A stretch of 64,000 bases of DNA, taken from assembly GCA_964017045.1 (NCBI GenBank), contig OZ024810.1:2018111-2082110 (forward strand), in the 5' to 3' direction. Made by a program: the position numbers and the translations under genes. How positions within the stretch are numbered: position 1 is the first letter of the stretch; each line of letters starts with the position of its first letter. Below are positions 12,410-23,399 of this stretch, piece after piece. This DNA comes from Omphiscola glabra. Lineage: Eukaryota; Mollusca; Gastropoda; Lymnaeidae. The notes below the pieces were generated by a model that had not been told where the DNA came from, did no database searches, and saw nothing but the letters and a program-made list of their open reading frames with translations.

Positions 12410-12842
12410 GTGAGTGGGGGGTGCATGGTTGGGGGGGGGGGGCGGCAGACCATTTGATGCGTAACCAAAACAAATTAATAATAATAGTCACTATTATTAT
12501 TATTAATAATTTTAAAAAAAATAGTAGTATCGTTTTGTTTAGTTATTATTATTAATCAAAATAATAATTTTAAAAAAATAATTTATTTTTTTTAATATTC
12601 GGCAGACAGGAATAGAAAAGTTGGGGTGCCGGGCGCCGCCCATATTGTTCATGTTTTTAAATATAATTTTTTTTAATTGCATTATATTAAGTTTGATACG
12701 TTGAATCTTGAGAATGTTCATATGATGTATTTGTAATATCTCAATTAATTACATGCGTATTTAATAGCCCAATTTAATTACATGCAGGTTTATAAGTTAA
12801 ATCAAACTCAATGGACCAAATATCATAACTTAATTACAGGTA

Positions 12843-12885
<43 letters not shown>

Positions 12886-12934
12886 CTCTCCTATCTCTAT
12901 TGAGATCCAATTGTTGAGCTTAAGGGCTATATCA
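12410..12934. other. AT-rich stretch with microsatellites
   Basis: It holds a G run (12430-12443), (ATT)-type blocks (12475-12560) and a (TA) microsatellite (12846-12881). I see no gene. Confidence 0.7.
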
Positions 12935-13320
12935 GAGTGTGCCGCTTTAAACTGGTGTGCCGCGAGATGATGCTTGATGTGCCTCGGCAAACTGGTGTGC
13001 CGCGAGATGATGGTTGATATGCCAGAAGACGCTGCTTGCTGAGGCGCTGCAAATCTCCATCAAGGGGATGATAAGCTTGAGAAGATGAGCTCAGTAGAAT
13101 GAAATAGAATGGTATGTTTTGAGGGCCCACGATCAATGCATTGATCATTATGGCTCCTATGCTTCAGAGGGGTTCGCGATGTTAATGTGCGTGGTTTTCA
13201 AGGGGATCGTTAACTGGTTGCAAGACAGGAGGCAATAGCCGCAAATGTGTCAAGTGTAGTCGCCTCAGCTGTTCCTTTTGGAAGCTTGTTCCAGTCCCTG
13301 ATTGTCTTTGGCAGGAATGA
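12935..13320 (-). mobile_element. 5'-truncated LINE 3' end, interrupted by a minisatellite
   Basis: The minus strand encodes FLPKTIRDWNKLP and TLDTF before a stop at 13210, the signature of a LINE reverse-transcriptase C-terminus. Its 3' UTR runs down past cattgatcgtgggccctc (13115-13140). Its upstream coding side is replaced by the 12-bp array at 13321-13463. Two copies of ggtgtgccgcgagatgatg lie at the low-coordinate end. Confidence 0.65.
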
Positions 13321-13463
13321 GGACACCCTCTTGGACACCCTCTTGCACACCCTCTTGGACACCCTCTTGCACATCCTCTGGACACCCTCTTGCACATCCT
13401 CTTGGACACCCTCTTGCACACCCTCTTGCACACCCTCTTGCACACCCTCTTGCACACCCTCTT
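13321..13463 (+). repeat. 12-bp minisatellite (gcacaccctctt), about 12 units
   Basis: Units gcacaccctctt and ggacaccctctt alternate. It interrupts the coding end of a LINE at 13210-13320. Its 12-bp period makes GVQE/RVCK-type frames on the minus strand that are not genes. Confidence 0.93.
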
Positions 13464-13978
13464 CCACGCCATTTCCCCTCCCCGTAGGTAAAGCAAAGTT
13501 TTCGATACACCAACCCCCATCCCCTCCCCCCCCAACTGCTGTGATGAGTTGAATGTTTGGTTCTTGGCATCAGATGCAGACATAGATAATACTGGACAGA
13601 CAGTTGGAAGACTTCGGACAGATTAATTTCTCAGCATGGTATCGGTAATCACTAAAAAGATCTGTTGAGACACAAACATAGTCAGGGGCGGAGTGAAGTG
13701 TGTGGTTGGGGGTGGAAAGCAGCACTTGTGGGGGGCAAAGAATTCTTTCCTGCCACCCGCTGTCAGGTAGGACATACCACGTACAACGCCGTTCAGGTTA
13801 ATGTTGTACAATTTCATTTATCTTGCCCCAAACCTACCCCTTCCCACACATTTAATATAGATCCGCCAATGACATCAAAACAACGTATACGATTTTTGTC
13901 CCCCCCCCCCAACCCCTTTAATTCCCGCCATACCACCAGGGCCTAACTTTTCTTAAGACGCTTATGATAGCAATCTGA
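13464..13978. other. Low-complexity and unique sequence, no gene seen
   Basis: It contains C-rich runs and a ggggcggagtg...ctgccacccg fragment (13685-13770) that loosely resembles the dispersed fragments at 36585 and 47598. Confidence 0.4.
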
Positions 13979-14255
13979 TTTTGTTGTTTGTGACCAGGGT
14001 ACTACAACTACATTTTAGTTTTGTTGTTTGTTACCAGGGTACTACTACTACATTCTAATTGTGTTGTTTGTGGCCAGGGTACTACTACTACATTCTAATT
14101 GTGTTGTTTGTGACCAGGGTACTACTACTACATTCTAATTTGGTTGTTTGTTGCCAGGGTACTAAAACTACATTCTAATTTTGTTTTTTGTGACATGGTA
14201 CTACTACTACATTCTAATTGTGTTGTTTGTGACCAGGGTACTACTGCTACATTCT
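13979..14255 (+). repeat. 40-bp minisatellite, left part (about 7 units)
   Basis: Core gttgtttgtgaccagggtac and tactactacattctaatt repeats at 40 bp up to the LINE insertion at 14256. Confidence 0.93.
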
Positions 14256-14430
14256 TCTTCTTCTTCTATATATTAAGGGCCCACGATCAATTTATTGATC
14301 ATTATGGCTCCTATGAATGTAGATGGGATTTGCAATGTCTCTGTGCCTGGTGTTGATGAGGATATTTCACTGGTTACAAGAGTAACTGTGTGAGGGTATC
14401 ATGCTATAAAGATTTATCGGGACAGTTATA
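14256..14430 (-). mobile_element. Second LINE 3' end, inserted in a minisatellite
   Basis: On the minus strand this shares aggagccataatgatcaat and attgatcgtgggccct with the LINE end at 12935-13320. It terminates in a (GAA)-type tail on the low-coordinate side. The 40-bp array continues on both sides (tactactgctacattct before, tactactacattctaa after), so the LINE fragment landed inside it. Confidence 0.6.
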
Positions 14431-14534
14431 TACTACTACATTCTAATTTGGTTGTATGGGACCAGGGTACTATAACTACATTCTAATTTAGTTTTTTGTG
14501 ACCAGGGCACATTCTAATTTGGTTGTTTCTGGCC
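14431..14534 (+). repeat. 40-bp minisatellite, right part
   Basis: The same 40-bp unit resumes after the LINE fragment for about 2.5 degenerate copies (accagggtactataactaca). Confidence 0.85.
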
Positions 14535-14668
14535 ACTATACTGCTAATTACATTTGGCTTATTACAAGTTGTAGCAAACAGATTGTTCGCAGTGAGTAAC
14601 GAAGAGACGAGAAACAAGTCCTGTGATAAATGGATGCATTGTATTCTTGTATGACTAAACAGGCTTCT

Positions 14669-14866
14669 GACATCCAGCACGACTTTTGTGTGACAGAGAT
14701 ATGACATCTGGTACGTCATTTGTGTGTCAGAGATTTGACTTCTGGTACGTCATTTGTGTGACAGAGATGTGACACCTGTCACGTCATTTGTGTGATGGAG
14801 ACCTGACATCTGGTACGTCATTTGTTTGTAATAGATCTGACACCGGGCACGACATTTGTGTGTTCA
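14669..14866 (+). repeat. 34-bp repeat, about 6 units
   Basis: Core gacatctggtacgtcatttg and tgtgacagagat recurs every 34 bp with substantial divergence. Confidence 0.88.
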
Positions 14867-14886
14867 TCTCTTTTCTGTACTAATTG

Positions 14887-15226
14887 AGAGGCCCAGCTCT
14901 GTCCTGTCCTATGAGGCCCATCTCTGTCCTGTCCTATGAGGACCAGCTCTGTCCTGTCCTATGAGGCCCAGCTCTGTCCTGTCCTATTTGAGAGGCCCAG
15001 CTCTGTCCTGTCCTATGAGGCCCAGCTCTGTCCTGTCCTATGAGGCCCAGCTCTGTCCTGTCCTATTTGAGAGGCCCAGCTCCTTCCTGTCATATGAGGC
15101 CCAGCTCTGTCCTGTCCTATGAGGCCCAGCTCTGTCCTGTCCTATTTGAGAGGCCCAGCTCCTTCCTGTCCTATGAGGCCCAGCTCTGTCCTGTCCTATG
15201 AGGCCCAGCTCTGTCCTGTACTATTT
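14887..15226 (+). repeat. 25-bp minisatellite, about 13 units
   Basis: Core gaggcccagctctgtcctgt ending cctat; every third or so unit carries a short insertion (tttgagag). Confidence 0.94.
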
Positions 15227-15660
15227 GAGGTTATGAAAACTGAAAGGTCCTTATCTCGCCTTACATAAATGCATGCTCCCACGCCCTACCTATGTTGACC
15301 CTACTCCGATCACAATCTGATGACCACCCTGGGGTTCAAAGACATCATATGTTTTTCCGCCTGCAACAGGTGACTTAAAAAAAATCTTCATAATCTCTTC
15401 CCGTGCACAAAATCCTCCAACGCTCAATTATAGAAATAACATCGTGATTAATCAAAAAAGGGGAAACCAACTTTTGTAATCCCTTTATAATCCCACCGAT
15501 GGGGTAAAAGAATGTGAACCCCTTGTTGCTGTAAATGTGAATTATTTTTATTTTTTGGCGCCCCACCCGCGAAGCTTCGATTGAAGATCCTTTCAGTTGA
15601 TTAATTTCACCGCATTTTTGGTTGGCAGTCGTCGGAAGGTTAATAACGAAAATGAGGGCG
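15227..15660. other. Non-repetitive stretch, no gene seen
   Basis: Unique AT-rich sequence; the 63-codon minus frame at 15375-15566 has no recognisable features. Confidence 0.5.
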
Positions 15661-15679
15661 CTAATACACTGCGCATCAA

Positions 15680-15989
15680 TTTAGGATGAGGGAGGTGGGA
15701 AGGAAGGAGGTGGAGAAGGAGGATGGGGAGGGCCGGAGAAAGTGGGAGAAGGAGGGAGGGATATCAATTAAGGATGGGGAGGATGAATGACACATTTTGA
15801 GAAATATAGGGATTGCAGATACAAGTTCAAGATAATTATCTAAGAGGGTGTGCTATATATAAATAGATAAACAGACAGAGAGAGAGAGAGAGAGAGAATA
15901 GAGAAAAGGGAAAAGAAAGGGGAAAGGAGATAGGAAAAGCTACAGAGAGAATAATATGTGTGTGTGTGTATGTGATAGAGAGGGAGGGC

Positions 15990-16026
<37 letters not shown>

Positions 16027-16330
16027 GGAATAGAGCGAAGGGAAAGAGAAGGAAAGAGAGAGAGGAAAAGATAGAGAGAGTGTAAATGTGTGTGTGTTTG
16101 TGTGTGTGAGAGAGAGAGACGGAATAGAAAAAATTGAAACGAGAAAGGAAAAGAGAGAGGAAAAGATAGAGATTGTGAATGTATGTGTGAGAGAGAGAAA
16201 GAAAGAGAGAGAAGGGGTTAGAGAAAGGAAAATAGAGAGGAAATGATATATAGAGAGAGACAGAGATGAAGAGAGATATCGAGAGAAGCATCGGAGACCG
16301 ACTGAAAAGTGAAAAGTTAAGGAGAAAGAC
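15680..16330 (+). repeat. Purine-rich GA/GT microsatellite region
   Basis: GGA-rich sequence followed by long (GA)n tracts broken by (TG)n at 15958 and 16088. It gives a false Ser/Leu/Phe frame on the minus strand. Confidence 0.88.
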
Positions 16331-16440
16331 TACTACAGTTTGAATAACTTATAAAACTATCAAGATTGATCGGGACAGTTATCTACGTTCATTCTATCAA
16401 CCTTACTGGCCACCCTTTTCTTAAAGGATATACAAGGAAT

Positions 16441-16980
16441 GAAATACTCTCGCATGCATATTAATACAAATTGAAATACTCTCGCATGCATATTAATACA
16501 AATTGAAATACTCTCGCATGCATATTAATACAAATTGAAATACTCTCGCATGCATATTAATACAAATTGAAATACTCTCGCATGCATATTAATACAAATT
16601 GAAATACTCTCGCATGCACATTAATACAAATTGAAATACTCTCGCATGCACATTAATACAAATTGAAATACTCTCGCATGCATATTAATACAAATTGAAA
16701 TACTCTCGCATGCATATTAATACAAATTGAAATACTCTCGCATGCATATTAATACAAATTGAAATACTCTCGCATGCATATTAATACAAATTGAAATACT
16801 CTCGCATGCACATTAATACAAATTGAAATACTCTCGCATGCACATTAATACAAATTAAAATACTCTCGCATGCATATTAATACAAATTGAAATACTCTCG
16901 CATGCATATTCAAAACATTTAAATACTCTCGCATGCATTTTTTTTTTTTTTAAAAGGAAATACTCTCGTATGCATATTCC
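16441..16980 (+). repeat. 32-bp minisatellite, about 15 units
   Basis: Core gaaatactctcgcatgcata and ttaatacaaatt. Each unit holds the palindrome GCATGC overlapping ATGCAT. Units after 16912 are degenerate. Confidence 0.96.
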
Positions 16981-17329
16981 AATCTTGGAAAGCTAAGACT
17001 ATTAATTAGTTTCGTGACACTTTTGTTTAATTTTGAAATGTAAAAACATTTTAGATTTATTCTTGCTTTTTTGTTATTTTAAAATATTTTTTCCGACGTT
17101 TTCATTAACTCCAAAAAAAAAAAAAGTCACATTTAATTTCCATCTCGTTTCATTTGATCGTATTATCTCCTATTGTCTAGGGATTATCTTTTGACAGGTG
17201 CATGTCGTCAACTGATTAACACAAGAAAAGCCAAAAGAACGATCATCGTTTCAAAGATTAGAAAGAATTTAAGACACCAACAAAGCCAAATAGAACATTT
17301 TTATGGTGAACGTCACCTACCTGTATGAT
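16981..17329. other. AT-rich unique stretch, no gene seen
   Basis: It contains T- and A-runs only; no exon-like segment is evident. Confidence 0.5.
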
Positions 17330-17568
17330 GACCTACAGCATGGTCTTATATTACCTATCTGTCTGAGGTCTGTTGACCTACAGCATGGTCTTATATTACC
17401 TATCTGTCTGAGGTCTGATGACCTACAGCATGGTCTTATATTACCTATCTGTCTGAGGTCTGATGACCTACAGCATGGTCTTATATTACCTATCTGTCTG
17501 AGGTCTGATGACCTACAGCATGGTCTTATATTACCTATTTGCCTGAGGTCTGATGACCTAAAGCATGG
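17330..17568 (+). repeat. 45-bp minisatellite, about 5 units
   Basis: Core gacctacagcatggtcttat and attacctatctgtctgaggt. The unit is a multiple of 3, so a false frame runs through it. Confidence 0.95.
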
Positions 17569-17576
17569 ATATCTGT

Positions 17577-17705
17577 TATCTCACTCACAACTTAAACTTG
17601 ATATACTCATACAAATGTTCTCTGTGATCTCACAACTTAAACTTGATATACTCATACACATGTGTTCTATTATCTCACAACTTAAACTTTATATACTCAT
17701 AAAAA
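17577..17705 (+). repeat. About 47-bp repeat, nearly 3 units
   Basis: Core ctcacaacttaaacttgata followed by tactcata, directly after the 45-bp array. Confidence 0.88.
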
Positions 17706-17919
17706 TGAACCATTTATGAGTGCAACTTCCTGTGCAAATTTCACTCCGGCCTGGTGACAACACTAAGAAAACTGAAATCGATGCCGTGACAGTGGACTTG
17801 TCACCGGATGACAATACTGTGGAATTTGCCTATTAGTGACTTAGATGGTGGAATTGGCCTTTTGGGGACTAAGACAGTGGCATTACCTCCTGATATCAGT
17901 ATTAGACTAGACGATGCTA

Positions 17920-18478
17920 TTCTCTATTACTTCTGTCATTCTGTCCCTTTACATTTCCCTATTACTTCTGTCATTCTGTCCCTTCCCTGTGTTACATTTC
18001 TCTATTAATTCTGGCATTCTGTCCCTTCCCTATGTTACATTTCTCTATTACTTCTGTCATTCTGTCCCTTCTCTGTGTTACATTTCTCTATTACTTCTGT
18101 CATTCTGTCCCTTCTCTGTGTTACATTTCTCTATTACTTCTGTCATTCTGTCCCTTCTCTGTGTTACATTTCTCTATTACTTATGTCATTCTGTCCCATC
18201 TCTGTGTTACATTTCCCTATTACTTCTGTCATTCTGTCCCTTCTCTGTGTTACATTTCCCTATTACTTCTGTCATTCTGTCCCATCTCTGTGTTACATTT
18301 CTCTATTACTTCTGTCATTCTGTCCCATCTCTGTGTTACATTTCTCTATTACTTCTGTCATTCTGTCCCATCTCTTTATCACATTTCTCTATTACTTCTG
18401 TTATTCTGTCCCTTCTCTGTGTTACATTTCTCTATTACTTTTGTCATTCTAAAGGCTTCCCTTCTCTGTGTTACATTT
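17920..18478 (+). repeat. 43-bp minisatellite, about 13 units
   Basis: Core ttacttctgtcattctgtcc and cttctctgtgttacatttct. The 43-bp period puts the same peptides in all three + frames, which explains the long overlapping frames here. Confidence 0.96.
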
Positions 18479-19294
18479 TGATGTCATCGACCACCGTTAA
18501 GTGTCCCGGCGTATATTAAACTATGATATTTTTGCGCAGCCGTGGAAGTACTGTGGCTATTAAGTCCCCCATAAATTAATAATTCCTACAATGCACACAG
18601 TAATGGTCTCCCTCACGTTTATCGTCTACTTTCACTATGCGCAATGTCGACTTTATGACTTTTCAGCTGCAACTAGAAACTCAAATGGAAAAAAAAAGGG
18701 TGAACATTTTTCCTCGCATCGTATTCACATTTTCTCCCAACTCTGACATCAGAAGGATTTGTAGAAAGACAATTCATTTGTTTAGTGTCCGGACCGCGAG
18801 CGGCACTGCTCCAAAGCTTTATTATCCTTTTAAATCTACTTTCTGCTTTCAACAATGGCTGTGATATTTTGTTCTCTTTAACACGGTGATTGTGGCAAGC
18901 AAAATGGACTCGCTGGTCGATGCCTAATGGACAAAATACGTGTCGTGTTCTGCCTTAGATAGAATTCTACAGATGAACGTTTCTGTGTAAACATGTCAAT
19001 TAAACAGAAAGGGGAGTTTTTGTTTTATTAAACAAAGATTTTGAGTTGTTATTATTAAAATGAAAAGAAGTTTGCTTCTATTTATTGGTTTATTTTTTGT
19101 TTCGGTTTTGTTTCAGGGGTCGTTTTTTCGGCATTATACTCTCCCACCAAGAGAGGCGTTGGAAGTTTCACCCGGGTCACTTGTATGTAGCCAGCACACA
19201 CTACGCATTGTACTCTCGCACCCAACATGCCAAAAGCATGTGTTGAGATTGCATGCATAGGGTGTATACGACACGTGATAAGGCGTTTTTTTAG
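18479..19294. other. Unique stretch; short ORF with signal-like N-terminus
   Basis: No gene is supported. The 66-codon frame at 19060-19260 starts MKRSLLLFIGLFFVSVLFQG, which resembles a signal peptide, but the T-rich DNA explains the hydrophobicity and nothing else supports it. Confidence 0.35.
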
Positions 19295-19495
19295 CAGAGC
19301 CGTCTCGTTGGACCTGCAACCCAAGCGGCTGTACAAAAAAAAATTGGGGGGGTGGGGGGGGGGGGGGCTCGGATATTTAAGGACCCCAAAGTTGCGATGT
19401 AAATAATATGGAAGTGTCTGCTTTCATGGTAGGGTTAACAAATGCCAAAAGTGGCAGAGGGGGGGGGGGGCTCCAAAAGTCACGCGACGGCTCTG
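19295..19495. mobile_element. Candidate MITE with CAGAGCCGTC ends
   Basis: cagagccgtctcg at 19295 is matched in inverse by cgcgacggctctg ending at 19495 (one mismatch). CAG...CTG ends suggest a hAT-type element. The 8-bp flanks share only ttag, so the target duplication is weak. Two G runs lie inside and there is no ORF. Confidence 0.45.
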
Positions 19496-19898
19496 CACAT
19501 TAGAGTTCTATCAGAGACGATTGCAGTTCTCCATAGAAAAACGCTTTCATGTCTGAACCCCTTTAAAATAGACATTTGCGCCGTTTGGTTGTTTGTTGTC
19601 TTGTAACAACGTGTCTAGAGAGCTAAAACTATTTTTTTAAAAAAAGATGAGTCTTGCGACGAAGTTGTTTGATAAATATTTCATTATTGCTATTTGACCA
19701 AAACTTTGCGCGACTGACATGTTACAGCTACTGTTGTCTAAATGATTTATAAACTGTGTGCATGATATTACAGAACACGTTACCAGTCCTTCTACAAGCT
19801 CTTGTCCGCGCAATGGCTTCATGTAGCTATTGACATAGGTGAAACATAATTTTAAACAATTCATCCTAAATCATGTTTCCGACGACCTTCCGCCGACT
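19496..19898. other. Unique stretch, no gene seen
   Basis: AT-rich sequence between a candidate MITE and a 28-bp repeat; the 75-codon minus frame at 19637 is not recognised. Confidence 0.45.
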
Positions 19899-19900
19899 TT

Positions 19901-20003
19901 GGAGCATAGGAAGTGACATATGACATTCGGAGCATAGGAAGTAACATATGACATTCGGAGCATAGGAAGTAACATATGACATTCGGAGCATAGGAAGTAA
20001 CAT
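19901..20003 (+). repeat. 28-bp repeat, about 4 units
   Basis: Core gcataggaagtaacatatga and cattcgga, next to the distal end of dispersed element C. Confidence 0.93.
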
Positions 20004-20034
20004 AACACATACAATTGTACAACCTTTAAAAAGA

Positions 20035-20582
20035 AAGGATTTCGCATAAATCCTTTATAAAAATGTAATATTGAGCAATGGTGGAAGTGGGGCTGAACCT
20101 TTAACAAAACATGCAAACAAGTAACACACTTTATAAGCATCCCAATTAGTGCCCCCAAGGCTCGCCAATGCACATATTTTGTCACGCCGCTGAACTATAT
20201 TAAGTTTCAAATGACACATTCGCATTTACACCGCAGATTTATTTCACCAACTCTTTCAGAAAAAAATAACATTAAAGTAAAAAAATAAAAAAAAGGAATA
20301 TTACTCTCCAAACGCACTTGCTGTATTTTTATTCTTCAAGAACCTCATTTGATGCCGGTCTCGAAAACTTTATTTCCTGAAAAAATTGGCATCATATTTC
20401 CTTCATCTTCCTTCATCTTGAAAAATGATGAAAAACTGATTTTTGGGGGTTTTGGGTTGGGCTGAAAAATGTTATAGTCACGAGACTATGTGCCAAGTTT
20501 CAGCTCGATAGGTTGACGGGAAAAGGTTCAGTTAGTCGTCAGAAGATTTCGCCAGGCAGACACAAACAAAGCGAAGTTAATG
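20035..20582 (-). mobile_element. Dispersed non-coding element, copy C, unexpanded
   Basis: Read on the minus strand this matches copy B along its length: ctggcgaaatcttctgacga, cccgtcaacctatcgagctg, aaacttggcacatag, gcaagtgcgtttgg, ggtgaaataaatctgcggtg, then gagccttgggggcactaatt and gcatgttttgt. The segment equivalent to the 33-bp unit occurs once (20191-20223), and so does the one equivalent to the 41-bp unit (about 20312-20355). A four-copy 28-bp repeat sits just beyond its distal end. Confidence 0.75.
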
Positions 20583-20611
20583 TAAACACTTGTGACGACA
20601 TGCAACTGTAT

Positions 20612-20695
20612 GCATGAAATAGCTTGGAAGAATGGCGATACAGCAAATGTATGCATGAAATAGCTTGGAAAAATGTCTATACAGCAAATGTGTAT
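20612..20695 (+). repeat. Two copies of a roughly 40-bp unit
   Basis: tatgcatgaaatagcttgga occurs twice, each followed by a similar atacagcaaatgt. Confidence 0.8.
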
Positions 20696-20791
20696 TTCAA
20701 GATCCTGGAAAGTTTGTCTGCCTCATTTTTGGAAGCACAATTTGCAAGCTGACTGGCCCAATTGATTGTCAATTGTTTAATTATCCAAAAC

Positions 20792-20850
20792 CATCGGTTC
20801 TCAAAGTGGTTGGCCGACTTATCGACGCCGGCCCTCGGGCCACCCAAGAT
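20792..20850 (+). mobile_element. Solitary hAT-like terminal sequence
   Basis: catcggttctcaaagtggt, followed by a GC-rich segment (cgccggccctcgggcc), resembles the end of hAT elements that start CAGNGGTTCTCAA. No matching opposite end was found. Confidence 0.35.
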
Positions 20851-20896
20851 TCGATCGTAATATGTGAACATATTATGAAGATTTTGATCACGATCG

Positions 20897-21620
20897 GAGA
20901 AATAATTGCATTTGGCCTCTGAGAAATAATGGCATTTGGCCTCTGAGAAATAATGGCATTTGGCCTCTGAGATATAATGGCATTTGGCCTCTGAGAAATA
21001 ATGGCATTTGGCCTCTGAGAAATAATGGCATTTGGCCTCTGAGAAATAATGGCATTTGGCATCTGAGAAATAATGGCATTTGGCCTCTGAGAAATAATGG
21101 CATTTGGCCTCTGAGAAATAATGGCATTTGGCCTCTGAGAAATAATGGTATTTGGCCTCTGAGAAATACTGGCATTTGGCCTCTGAGAAATAATGGCATT
21201 TGGCCTCTGAGAAATAATGGCAGTTGGCCTCTGAGAAATAATGGCATTTGGCCTCTGAGAAATACTGGCATTTGGCCTCTGAGAAATAATGGCATTTGGC
21301 CTCTGAGAAATACTGGCATTTGGCCTCTGAGAAATAATGGCATTTGGCCTCTGAGAAATAATGGCAGTTGGCCTCTGAGAAATACTGGCATTTGGCCTCT
21401 GAGAAATAATGGCATTTGGCCTCTGAGAAATAATGGCAGTTGGCCTCTGAGAAATAATGGCATTTGGCCTCTGAGAAATACTGGCATTTGGCCTCTGAGA
21501 AATAATGGCATTTGGCCTCTGAGAAATACTGGCATTTGGCCTCTGAGAAATAATGGCATTTGGCCTCTGAGAAATAATGGCAGTTGGCCTCTGAGAAATA
21601 ATGGCATTTGGCCTCTGAGA
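20897..21620 (+). repeat. 24-bp minisatellite, about 30 units
   Basis: Core gagaaataatggcatttggc plus ctct. Variants tactgg and ggcagtt form a 144-bp higher-order repeat. The unit is open in two minus frames, giving false 287- and 291-codon frames. Confidence 0.97.
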
Positions 21621-21712
21621 AGCAGAATAGACAAAGTTAACCATGCCCTCGTTGTATTAGTTGTAATGGATGTGTCATTTAGTGCCATAAGAACGGAGAA
21701 AATGAATCTGTC
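21618..21712 (-). repeat. Dispersed segment shared with 23900-23993 (inverted)
   Basis: Read on the minus strand, ctaatacaacgagggcatgg, ttaactttgtctattctg and tccgttcttatggcactaaa match 23900-23993 with few changes. It directly borders the 24-bp array. The class of the element is unknown. Confidence 0.6.
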
Positions 21713-21911
21713 ACAACAAAAGCTGACGCGCAAACAAAAGGCTGCCATCACTTGCGCGAACAATAGGGCGCGTTTGAAAAAAAAAATGAGTTAGAGACTA
21801 TTATCAAGAAAATTGTAGTAACTATTTTTTAGTTCGGTCAATAATAAAAAAAAAACAATCATGGAAAATGAACAAAATAGTAGAAGTAGAAGAAAACAAT
21901 TTAAAAATGGG

Positions 21912-22135
21912 TGCGGCTATTCGGACCCGGTACCAGAAGTGAGAGGTTTGATTTATTTAAAAAACGATTTAAAATATTATTGTTGAGTTTGTAAGACACA
22001 ATTTGGTATCAAATGAAAGATATTTGAATGGACTATACGTTTGTAAACTTAATTCTTCAGTTTAACTAAAATAAACTACCACAAATGACATCCGAATAGC
22101 ATTTAGTCTAATGGGACCCGGGTCCGAATAGCGGC
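21912..22135. mobile_element. Candidate MITE with GCTATTCGGACCCGG ends
   Basis: GCTATTCGGACCCGG at 21916-21930 is matched by its exact reverse complement at 22118-22132. A subterminal copy of tccgaatagc lies at 22091. The roughly 220-bp AT-rich interior has no ORF. The exact ends and the target duplication are not clear. Confidence 0.5.
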
Positions 22136-23112
22136 CATGCTTGCCCTGGTGCCACTTTGTAAAAAAATATGTGAAGCTTTGTGTGATTAAAAAAGATCGC
22201 GGGACATTTCAAGCCAAAAGTTAAAGTTGGAATTTAGCTTTAGCGAAAACATTTGAGTTTGAAGAAAGAATAAATGCACTACAAAGGAAAATACAACGTG
22301 TTTTTTAAAACTGCATCAAATCTCCAACGTTTCACAAGAAGACGTAATGTAATGATGGACATAGTAAAGGTACACAAAATAGATTTGTTACATATAATGC
22401 GTTTGAACGCTTTGCTACCAATGAGTTGATTTCACGGATTAGACAAAGTTAAATTGAAGGGCAGGGTTGGGGGAGGGGGGGGCGGGCAGGTGTAAAACTA
22501 ACTCGCGTAAGACCATTTGTTTGTAATACAATTATAATTGTAACTGATATGGTGAAAGCCATTTTTTTTTTGAAATGCACTAAAAAAGAAAAAAAAAATT
22601 AAATATATATATATAGATAGTCTATTTATATTTTTGTTGAAAATAAAGACAACCAAGATAATGGAAACGCTTCTACCTAACTGACTTACTAAACCGAAAG
22701 TGTCATTTAGCAGAACTGTTGGATGTAATTCGAATAGGATATTTGTCAACTTAATAGGCATACAGTTGATGTATGAAATATTTGAACAAGATATTAGTCA
22801 TCATGAAGCGTAACTGCCCTGTGTAGGAAATAACATGAAAGGGGAAGTCATTAACAGAAAATAAGAATTCGTTCTTTTTTTATTTTTCAAATTAAGGGGA
22901 GCCTACTTCTTTATTTAATTATGTCTTCCGTAACATAAATACATTTTAAAAAGCATCGAAACCAGTAACTTACCTTTAGTTTTAAAGATTCAAAATTCTG
23001 GGCTAAATTGTCATCTGCGAACTAAAAACTCAACTTTTTATTGTTTCGTTTCTTTTCTTCTGATTCTTTTTTGTTTTTTAAACTCTCCTAACTTCTTTGT
23101 GTGTCCTTGCAG
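22136..23112. other. AT-rich stretch, no gene seen
   Basis: It holds a G run near 22470, A-runs and a short (TA) tract near 22605. No exon-like segment was found until the GC-rich island at 23113. Confidence 0.5.
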
Positions 23113-23113
23113 T

Positions 23114-23229
23114 TTGACTTTCTTGTACAGCAACGTTGAGATGTTTGCCCCGACAGGACTCTTGGCGTGTCAATCAGGTGGTTCTGTTCTCTCACTGCCT
23201 ACGGCTTCCTGGACCAAGGTGCTCTATTG
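23114..23229 (+). CDS. Weak candidate terminal exon in a GC-rich island
   Basis: A long pyrimidine tract ends in tccttgcag (23112). One frame is open for 38 codons (LTFLYSNVEMFAPTGLLAC onward) to TGA. The island 23113-23400 is more GC-rich than its surroundings, which is why it is listed. No family is recognised and it may be non-coding. Confidence 0.18.
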
Positions 23230-23399
23230 ATCACACAAACGGAACCTGGCGGCGACACGCGGAATGACTACGCCCCGATCGAGAAGTGACATTTTAACAG
23301 GAGCGCCCGCCTCCTCATCCCACGCAACTCCCAGCCGCCTGGGGGCGCCACATAGGCTCGTGGTGGATTCCACGATTTCCCACCAGTTGACATCTCTCA

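Noticed and set aside
15836..16291. 151-codon Ser/Leu/Phe-rich minus frame resembling a membrane protein
   Set aside because: It is the complement of GA/GT microsatellite DNA.
19060..19260. 66-codon ORF with a signal-like start as a small secreted peptide
   Set aside because: The hydrophobic start comes from T-rich DNA, there is no homologue that I recognise, and no cleavage or cysteine pattern typical of secreted peptides.
20781..21763. 287- and 291-codon minus-strand ORFs
   Set aside because: They are translations of the 24-bp array in two frames; no domain appears outside it.
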